21,663 bases of DNA, taken from Pleurobrachia bachei. Taxonomy: Eukaryota > Ctenophora > Tentaculata > Cydippida > Pleurobrachiidae. Below the pieces are notes generated by a model. It was not told the origin of the DNA, searched no databases, and worked only from the letters and a program-made list of their open reading frames with translations. The DNA lies in contig AVPN01000453.1 in assembly GCA_000695325.1 (NCBI GenBank), forward strand, positions 30,122 to 51,784, read 5' to 3'. The translations under genes and the position numbers were made by a program. Shown one piece after another: positions 1-21,663 of the stretch; positions within the stretch are counted from its first letter, which is position 1, and every line of letters starts with the position of its first letter.

Positions 1-130
1 AGAAATAAGAGAGATATGACGTCAAACGTAAACCTAACTCGGAAATATTCGCAGTGAATAATAAAAAACGAGCCGCGCAAGCGACTTTTCGACGTAACGC
101 GCGAAATCTTTGACTGGCCATAACTCTGGC

Positions 131-157
131 CAATTAAGCCCAATTAACTCCAATTAA
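131..157 (+). repeat. Three CAATTAA boxes at exact 10-bp spacing
   Basis: CAATTAA begins at 131, 141 and 151. The core TAATTG/CAATTA is a typical homeodomain target, and the 10-bp period puts all three on one face of the helix. This may be a short tandem repeat or a homeodomain-binding cluster; function is inferred only. Confidence 0.45.
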
Positions 158-317
158 AAACAGGAAGGTAGAAGACATCAAGGACTATCGATTGGCGTTG
201 GAATTTTGTCAAACGGACTTCAGGTGCCGGAGATATAGCGCCCGCCAAAAAGTCGACCGCAAAGTTATGTCGTGTTCTGACCAGCCTCAAACAGGGTCTA
301 CTGCGCGTACCAACCCC

Positions 318-360
318 CAGGTCCCTAGGAGGAGTTGAAAACGCGCGCGCTAGGGACCTG
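318..360. repeat. Hairpin with 11-bp perfect arms
   Basis: CAGGTCCCTAG (318-328) is followed after 21 bases by its exact reverse complement CTAGGGACCTG (350-360). The loop includes a CG-alternating run (ACGCGCGCG). It might be a cruciform or part of a repeat element. Confidence 0.55.
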
Positions 361-967
361 CAGCGCATGTCAAGACAGACTTCGGACAGAAAGTCGGATT
401 TGAAAAAAGTGAAAAACGGCCATCTTGAAAAGTTTTGAAATCTGTTTTGGTTCAATAATCGCGCGCGTGACGCGCATATTAAAATGCAGCGCATAACTTA
501 TTTCGTCAGCGCCGCCGCGCGCCGTGTTTTATTTGAAAGCTGAATTTTTCAAAATATTTTTTTGGACGAACAAGAAATTTCCAAAAAATTATTCAGTCAA
601 ACGAATTGAAAACCCTGTCTGCCAGTGTTTCAGTCTATACTTTTAAGTTTGGGACGTGCTACAGTCCCCTCGTGGACGCTCTCGTTACAGTATTGCTCCG
701 TCATACTGGCCGCCCGCATAAGTCTTTCCCTTTGTAAACCGTAAACGCGAACGTTTATTTTCGGGGTTGTCCGCTAGTCAATCATTTACAGTGCCATTTC
801 TCGTCTTTCCTGTATTTAAGCCTCATCCTACTAGGGGGTAGCCGATTCGAGAATCCTTTATATCTTTTCCTATTAGGATATGTGATCCCCCAGTAGGGTG
901 GGGATTGGGGGGCTGTTTATGTGCGGCTCCCTAAGCTCCTATTAACTAATACCCGTATCTTTTTAAG

Positions 968-16632
<15,665 letters not shown>

Positions 16633-16662
16633 GTTTTATAACGGCTGAACAAGATGATTTTC

Positions 16663-16668
16663 AATAAA
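16663..16668 (+). terminator. Polyadenylation signal of the coiled-coil gene
   Basis: AATAAA lies 30 nt after the TAG stop at 16630-16632. A second AATAAA occurs near 16929. The short 3' UTR fits a compact genome. Confidence 0.65.
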
Positions 16669-17755
16669 CCGCTGCTTTAATATATCATTTAGCAACTCGG
16701 AGCTCACTTTTTAACCGCTGTCATTTCATGACACATTACATGATTACAAGCCCGTTTCATCCTTGCGAGATTGCAAGGACTCCTCCCAGGGACAGGAGGC
16801 TGGAGAATGCCCCTAATTAATTAGTGGCAGCCTTTTGTAATTATTATCATAATTTAGATCTAACATCCTCCCTTTTAGGAAGTTAACGAGTGAAGGGACG
16901 ATAGTTTTAATGTAAAAGAGAGAGACTGAAATAAACCGAGAAAAGCCTGTAAATATTACGAGATATAGCATGGACTGTGTATCGGGTCATGTTTTATGAC
17001 CAATTTTGGCGATCCTGTGCTTTACACATGCCCAAATGTACATACTATCTTATACCATTATACCGATTATCGAATCAGCCTTTTTTAACGTGACGAGATC
17101 TTTTATATCAACATTGCAGCACCCGTCCCTGACTTTATTAAGGGACGAAGTAGCTGCTACAGTATACTGTTACCCTATTTCTTAATTGATTGAACTTTTA
17201 AAGGAAAGTGTTTTACTTCTAATTCTATCCGGTATGATTGGCACTGGATCGGCCGAGTTGTCGAAATTCGACTCGAATCTGGATCAGTAGAAAATATTCC
17301 CACGGTCGTCCCACATGCAGTGCGCGCAGTGGAAAGTGGTGTGCTTTAGTTATACGAAGGACCCCGCGCGTACTTGCAGGTCTGATTCTCTCAACCAAAT
17401 CCAATCTGCCCCAACATGGCTTCAGAAGCAAGTGGAGCTATCTTTCTCACACTCTCTCCCCACCTCTCTCTTTTAGTAAGTCAAGCTTTCGCTGCAATCG
17501 TTAATTGGTTTACAGCGTGTGTACGTGTACATGGTTTACAGGAGAAAACTGAAAATGGTGACTTTTCACAGCTTTCAGTGCTTGGAGCAATACAGAAATT
17601 GAAAAAGCGGTTTTTTGGCAGTTTCATATAAATAAGGTTAAAATTTTAAAAACGTTAAATTTACAAACAAAAAACTCGCTTCCCCACAAACCCTATAAAA
17701 GTTAAAACTTAAAACCCCAAATCAGAGTCCCAAGAGAGTCCTTGTCATGTCACAT
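16669..17755. other. Intergenic region between convergent genes
   Basis: Between the polyA signal of the coiled-coil gene and the stop codon of the SMYD4-like gene. It holds AT-rich patches, a second AATAAA near 16929, a short inverted repeat around TCGAAATTCGA (about 17264) and the doubtful ORF described separately. I see no RNA gene. Confidence 0.6.
17416..17631 (+). CDS. Doubtful small ORF or first-exon candidate (MASEASGAIF...)
   Basis: The ATG at 17416 has a strong context (CAACATGG) and lies downstream of a CpG-containing stretch with no nearby CT repeats. The frame runs 71 codons with a hydrophobic middle (LLVSQAFAAIVNWF). A perfect donor, GTAAGT, occurs at 17476, so the real product could be a 20-codon first exon (MASEASGAIFLTLSPHLSLL) spliced onward, antisense to the SMYD4-like gene. 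I recognise no family and found no partner exon. It may be chance. Confidence 0.2.
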   Translation: MASEASGAIFLTLSPHLSLLVSQAFAAIVNWFTACVRVHGLQEKTENGDFSQLSVLGAIQKLKKRFFGSFI

Positions 17756-20319
17756 TCATCGTCTAACATTGGACCGAAGGTTCCACATCTGCTTGAGTAC
17801 TTCTTGACACTCATTGTATTGCCGAAACGGGGGAACTCCACTTGTCTCACTGTGAGTCAAAAACTGAAGGGAGGATCAGGATAAGGCACAAAAACAGTGA
17901 GGGTAAGGCACTACAGAATGTTGTTGACTGTTGAGTAACTATACAACAAAAAAGCAGAGGGTCTGCTGGGAAACAATACCAACTCATATTGACAATTATA
18001 CCTTGATTATTTTGGAAGGACTGATGGATGAGTTGCCAGTTGTGACAAACTTGCCAACTACAGTTTCCACAGATTTACCAGCACGAAGCAACTTCTCACC
18101 TCCACCACACGCACACTTTACCCCACAACACCTAATTAAATTAATAAAGTGTTTATTTAGGATAAAATAAACAAATTAATCAGGAATCTAATTGGACAAT
18201 TACACATTAATTATCACTTGATATACCTGTGTCGAATAGCAGGAGATAAGTTGGGGAACTGTGGCCACTGCTCTCTGCACGGTACACACGAACACTCAAA
18301 ATGGTATTGTTGTCGGAGATGTTTTCTCCGTTCTGCCTTCGTGTGTGTGGCGTAGTGGTACCCATAGTTATCTACCACTTCCTTTCCTTTTGGAATTGTT
18401 CTTAGGGCTCGTAAAACTGTCGTGCTCCTGAAGGAGAGTTAGGATAAACAGCTCTAGAAATTATTATTTGGAAGTTGTACCCAGATATTCCGAGAAATTG
18501 AACATAAATTACCCGACAGAATGACGGACCACGCTAGGGTTGCAGGAGTGGTTAATTAGACTGAGGAAAGGGTAAGCTCCGGCGCCAATGTCTTCGTTTA
18601 CCGAATACCTGTAAAGATGGGTATAACTAGGTTGTACACTACCAATTAGAATTAGTCAGCAGCTATTATACTAGATGGAGAAATGCAGTGTCGCGTTGCT
18701 ATAACAACAACTTCTGCGGAGACACATGTGTGCCACTAACTGAAAGTAAGCTATAAAACAACCAACCTAAAATCAGGCTGAATAACCAACTCAGAGATTT
18801 CGTGAGCATTACAGGGGTAGCTCTGGAGGGTTTTCAGTAGTACCACCTGAATCACCTCCCTCAACCTTCCATGATCAGTAAAATCATCTCCAGCACACCG
18901 AGAAACACAAATTGGTACTTGGCCCACCCTAATCATGTGATCCTCGTCACACCAGGGGAGTCGGGCTATGAAGGTGGAGAGGAAGATAGACAGACAGGCC
19001 CGCCGGAGTAGGTCCATTGGAGATCGGTGGGGGAAATTAGTAATAAGGGAGACAGTCTGCTGGAAGCGTGTTGACGTTTCCTGAAGAAAAAAGTTAATGT
19101 TATATTCTAATTACAAAAAGAATGAACATCACTCGATATGATGAAATCTAAGATGCATCTAGATGTTTACACTCTACCTGATTTTTAGCGAGCCGTAACA
19201 CGTCCTTTTTCCACACCAGCACTGTCCTCAGAGCGAGATAAACCAATTTAGGAAGGCTTCTTAGTTCGTGGAGGTAGCCACACTCAACAGAATGGGTTGG
19301 TAGGTCGGAGGAGCGACATTCAGTGGAACAGTATACAATATCAGGGCATTCTTCGCACGGTACTGGGTAACTGGTGGAGATGGGTGGATATATAATATTT
19401 AGTGGTTTGGAGCAGTAGCTCAATACAATACAATAACAGGTATTGGGTAACTGGAGATGGGTGGAGATATTTAGTGGTTTGGAGCAGCTCAACAACAGGA
19501 AATAAGGTGACGAAGAGGTTAGGGGAGAGGTATGAATGGGGTTCACAGCTGTAGCAAATATCCCGTCTCTCTGAGAACTTACCGTGTAGGTCGATAACAG
19601 TTGTTGCAATGTGTTGGCCAGTGTTCTGGAAGCAGTATTGATACTGTCGGTTCTTCAATTGAAATAATCTCACCTGTTATGTTGAAACAAGACTTTAGAA
19701 ACTGTCATTCGAACCTCTTCCCTCACTCAAAAGCTAACCGTGAAATTAAAAAGGATCGAGTTTTGATATGAAATTTGCACAACTAACCGATAGCAATGTC
19801 TCTGGTAGCCACGATATGCCGTCCTCTCTCCTCACACTCTCTCACCTCCACACTTCCCTCAACATACGGATACTCAGGGGACATGGTCGAATCTCCTGGC
19901 AGCTTCGGTATTTTAGTAGAACAAGGACGACCCAGATCCTCTCCCCGCTCCTTCATAATAATATCAAGAGTTGTTGGGGATGTACAGTTTCGAACTGCCT
20001 CACCTAGCTCTATCAGAGCTGCATTTCTCTCTCCAAGGGCCCGTAGTTCCCGTCCAAAGGCTAGGTGCGCCTGGGCGAGGTCTTCTGATTTCTGGGACGG
20101 GATCAGGGGGCTGCAGGAAATGTTTGCAATCGGTCGGAGGTAGGACAGGAGGTCATTCTCAGTTGCTCGATGGGATATGACGTCAAGAGTGGATAAATTG
20201 GCCCGTAGGAACTCTTTGTATTGCCTCTCAAAGTGAGAATACATGCGGGTTAATCCTGCTATACAGGGAGAATTTTGTTGAGTTTGGGTATAAACAAACA
20301 CGATTAGGGCTAATTCCAA
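17756..20319 (-). CDS. SMYD4-like: SMYD4-like SET and MYND domain lysine methyltransferase (8 exons, 529-554 aa)
   Basis: Exons in transcript order: 20319-19788, 19673-19583, 19370-19178, 19080-18767, 18608-18513, 18427-18227, 18131-18002, 17863-17756 (TGA). All phases match across GT-AG borders. Counting from the ATG at 20244: helical, TPR-like N-terminus (about 60-110); SET start with GRHIVATRDI (about 141-150); complete MYND zinc finger inserted in SET (C175, C178, C188, C191, C197, C201, H209, C213); SET core NHSCNPS (371-377); catalytic-type tyrosine in DNYGY (Y405); and post-SET cysteines C429, C431, C434 and further ones in exon 7. Known family role: SAM-dependent protein lysine methylation, in nucleus or cytoplasm. 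The wording around the MYND and NHSC motifs resembles SMYD4, but the usual long C-terminal TPR region is missing; only about 35 residues follow exon 7. The start is uncertain: a 554-residue form begins at 20319, and CAG upstream of the ATG at 20244 could be a splice acceptor. Confidence 0.93.
18227..18608 (-). other. SET catalytic core exons (5 and 6) of the SMYD4-like gene
   Basis: Exon 5 (18608-18513) carries AYPFLSLINHSCNPSV, the SAM/substrate-binding NHSC motif. Exon 6 (18427-18227) carries RTIPKGKEVVDNYGYHY with the catalytic-type tyrosine, then the RRKHLRQQYHFECSC post-SET start. Exon 7 adds CCGVKCACG, more cysteines of the post-SET zinc site. Nothing essential appears mutated, so catalytic activity is plausible. 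Confidence 0.92.
18695..18708. promoter_or_regulatory. X-box-like site GTTGCTATAACAAC, SMYD4-like intron 4
   Basis: Full consensus match in the second gene, showing that the motif is not confined to the coiled-coil gene. Confidence 0.4.
19178..19673 (-). other. MYND zinc-finger exons (2 and 3) of the SMYD4-like gene
   Basis: Exon 2 (19673-19583, 91 nt) encodes the end of the first SET part and the first zinc pair, HCNNC. Exon 3 (19370-19178, 193 nt) begins with the codon-completing T and encodes CEEC, YCSTEC and HSVEC, completing the C-x2-C, C-x2-C, C-x3-C, H-x3-C ligand pattern. All eight zinc ligands are present, so the finger looks functional. The MYND-SET split is the defining SMYD architecture. 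Confidence 0.92.
19361..19499. repeat. Tandem duplication spanning the SMYD4-like exon 3 acceptor
   Basis: Copies 19361-19440 and 19441-19499 share TGGGTAACTGG, GATGGGTGGA, TTTAGTGGTTTGGAGCAG and AACAGG. On the minus strand the unit contains the acceptor and first codons of exon 3 (CAG then TTACCCAGTACC). The upstream copy carries a look-alike acceptor (CAG then TTACCCAATACC) that runs into a stop (TGA) within about ten codons. The extra acceptor is a decoy or unused. Confidence 0.8.
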
Positions 20320-21030
20320 TTAGTGAATAGGCTATAATTATGCGTGTTTATCTCGACTACATACAATCAAAGTACCCACTGCACGGTACATAAATGTTCC
20401 AAAAGAGAGAAGCGAACAAGATAGAGTGTGTGGAAGTGTGAGTGTAGAAGCTGTCAACACTGCTGCAGCTGTAGGTGAGACATGAGAGAGATAAAGCACG
20501 CGTATAACATACACAAAAGTTACTGGGCTACTAAACAGATCTCACACTGTTAATGTCATTTTCTGCAGCGACTTACTCCAGGTTAGCATGGGGAGTGAGA
20601 TGCAGTTAGTTATATACAGGGTATGAGGAAAAGGGAATTAACGTGCGGTGGGCCGTACGCGGGGGACCGGAAAACCCTATAACATTGCACAAAGAGTCGA
20701 ATGTAGGTAAGAGCAAGCTAACAGAGCAAATACACCACCTCCCTCATTCTGATTTAAATATACACATACCATCAGCATACCATTATACAACCATGTCATA
20801 CTGAGTTGCTTGTGAATTTCATAGGGACTCAAACACAAGCTGCTAAAACTATAAAAAGTCAAGTGAGCTGAGAAACATAAATAACTCACTTCCTACTGAA
20901 CTAAGGTCTAAGAGCAGCATAAAATTCTAGCAAGGAGATTTAGTAGGTAGGTAGTTGGAAATAGGAAGAAACTTTAGCCGCATTCCACTCAGCCCCACTA
21001 CCTACACATTGCGGTGATCATTTGATTTCT
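20320..21030. other. 5' flank of the SMYD4-like gene
   Basis: No gene supported. A possible non-coding first exon of the SMYD4-like gene may lie here, because a CAG acceptor-like site sits just upstream of the ATG at 20244. The region is AT-rich with no clear TATA box or CpG island, and the 70-codon minus-strand frame at 20677-20889 has no recognisable domain. Confidence 0.45.
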
Positions 21031-21040
21031 GTGCGGCACA

Positions 21041-21271
21041 GAGAAAAGGAGAGAGAGAGAGAGGGGAGAGAGTGAGAGGGAGTGCGAGAGAGAAAGAGTC
21101 TTTCAAAGAGAGAAGAAGAGAGAGAGAGAGTAGCGAGGGAGAGAATGAGAGAGATTGGTAGAGAGAGACAGCGGGAGAGTGAGAGAGATAGATCGACAGA
21201 GAGAGAGAGAGAGAGAGAGAGGGCGGAGGGGGACTGGGAGAAAGAGGGGGAGAAAGAGGAAGGGAAGGATT
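21041..21271. repeat. Long GA-rich polypurine tract
   Basis: About 230 bp almost entirely A and G on the plus strand, with GA runs at about 21049-21062 and 21198-21221. The 63-codon Arg-Glu frame across it is a by-product. Polypurine tracts can form triplexes or bind GAGA-type factors; on the minus strand it is a CT-rich tract upstream of the SMYD4-like gene. Confidence 0.9.
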
Positions 21272-21480
21272 GAGAAATAAAGAATAGTAACTACAAATTA
21301 GAGAAGGGGTGCTGATTAAAAAGGCAGTTGCAAGAGAAACCAGTTTATTGGGGTGGGGCTGAAATCAGAGTCCGTGTCGACCAAATCAGATAGCTCTAAG
21401 AAACATCAAACATGCTGGCATGGCTCTGGAATAAAATAGTGGTTTCATCCAACGCGACCTGTGATTTAACTTGGAATAAT
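21272..21480. other. Unannotated flank
   Basis: I see no gene, repeat or RNA signal that I can support between the purine tract and the GC-rich repeats. Confidence 0.4.
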
Positions 21481-21526
21481 CCGCGCGGCGCGCTTTTTAT
21501 TTAATGCGCGGCGCGGCGTTTGAAAG
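21481..21526. repeat. GC-rich direct repeat
   Basis: GCGCGGCGCG occurs twice about 25 bp apart, separated by CTTTTTATTTAAT. A related GCGCCGCCGCGCGCC patch with TTTATTTGAAAG following lies at about 508-541, so both window ends may hold members of one CG-rich repeat family; this is only a resemblance. Confidence 0.45.
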
Positions 21527-21540
21527 TTTATTTGCTTCTG

Positions 21541-21640
21541 AAAAAAGATCGAACCCCATCTCCTAAATGTTCAAGGGGTGGATCTTCGGGCGCGATTATA
21601 ATCTGGGTGCCTTGCAGCGACTTAACAGGTGCGCGCTACC
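21541..21640 (-). repeat. Degenerate tRNA-like (Pol III, SINE-head-like) element
   Basis: Read on the minus strand, GGTAGCGCGC (21640-21631) resembles a tRNA D-arm end, CTGTTAA follows like an Asn-type anticodon loop, and GGGTTCGATC (21556-21547) is close to a Pol III B box, followed at once by a T6 terminator (21546-21541). The spacing between the first box and the B box is about 75 nt, too long for a normal tRNA without an intron, and the stems pair badly. It is therefore not a functional tRNA; a tRNA-derived SINE head or chance are the alternatives. Confidence 0.25.
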
Positions 21641-21663
21641 AAAAGAGTATACTTAGACCGACT

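Larger units (their letters stand above)
1..967. other. Non-coding 5' flank of the coiled-coil gene
   Basis: No convincing gene. The 116-codon frame on the minus strand (144-494) has no recognisable domain and covers a hairpin and CG-rich low-complexity DNA. The region alternates AT-rich and CGCG-rich patches; phrases such as the one around 110-160 (two GGCCA-like boxes and the CAATTAA array) look like dispersed repeat DNA, but I cannot name a family. No clear TATA box or X-box lies just upstream of the ATG at 968. Confidence 0.5.

Noticed and set aside
144-494. 116-codon minus-strand frame with an AAGATGGCC-like box
   Set aside because: No recognisable domain, lies across a hairpin and CG-rich low-complexity DNA, and has no splice or promoter support.
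21082-21273. 63-codon Arg/Glu-rich frame
   Set aside because: Simple translation of the GA-rich purine tract.

Overview
The window is eukaryotic nuclear DNA, almost certainly animal. Both genes are split into many short exons by GT-AG introns of roughly 75 bp to 2.2 kb. A polyadenylation signal follows the first gene, and the second encodes a SET/MYND (SMYD-type) protein. The compact introns, many microsatellites and many small intronic palindromes would suit a non-bilaterian animal such as a sponge, but this is inference; no marker in the window fixes the taxon. I see no viral, LTR, LINE or other autonomous transposon coding sequence.

Layout. 1-967: non-coding 5' flank with a 10-bp-periodic CAATTAA array and a hairpin. 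968-16632 (+): one long gene that I could assemble exon by exon into 35 in-phase coding exons, about 1,825 residues (about 1,784 with an alternative exon 5 start). It has a Ser/Pro/Arg-rich, probably disordered head with many S-P sites, then a coiled coil of about 1,290 residues, then a short acidic tail. I do not recognise the family; it is rootletin/cingulin/myosin-tail-like in architecture only. 16633-17755: intergenic, with a polyA signal and one doubtful small first-exon-like ORF. 17756-20319 (-): a convergent 8-exon SMYD4-like lysine methyltransferase with a complete MYND finger, NHSC motif and post-SET cysteines. 20320-21663: 5' flank of that gene, a 230-bp purine tract, GC-rich direct repeats and a degenerate tRNA-like element.

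The most distinctive signals are these. (1) Six exons of the coiled-coil gene are exactly 126 nt (42 codons, six heptads), phase 0-0, five of them consecutive, with a leucine or valine at the same position. (2) Eight matches to the RFX/X-box consensus are scattered through introns, one of them inside a coding exon. (3) Several splice sites are surrounded by local tandem duplications of themselves. (4) A 180-bp intron contains a perfect 79-bp palindrome. The two genes show no obvious functional link; they only share a convergent arrangement.
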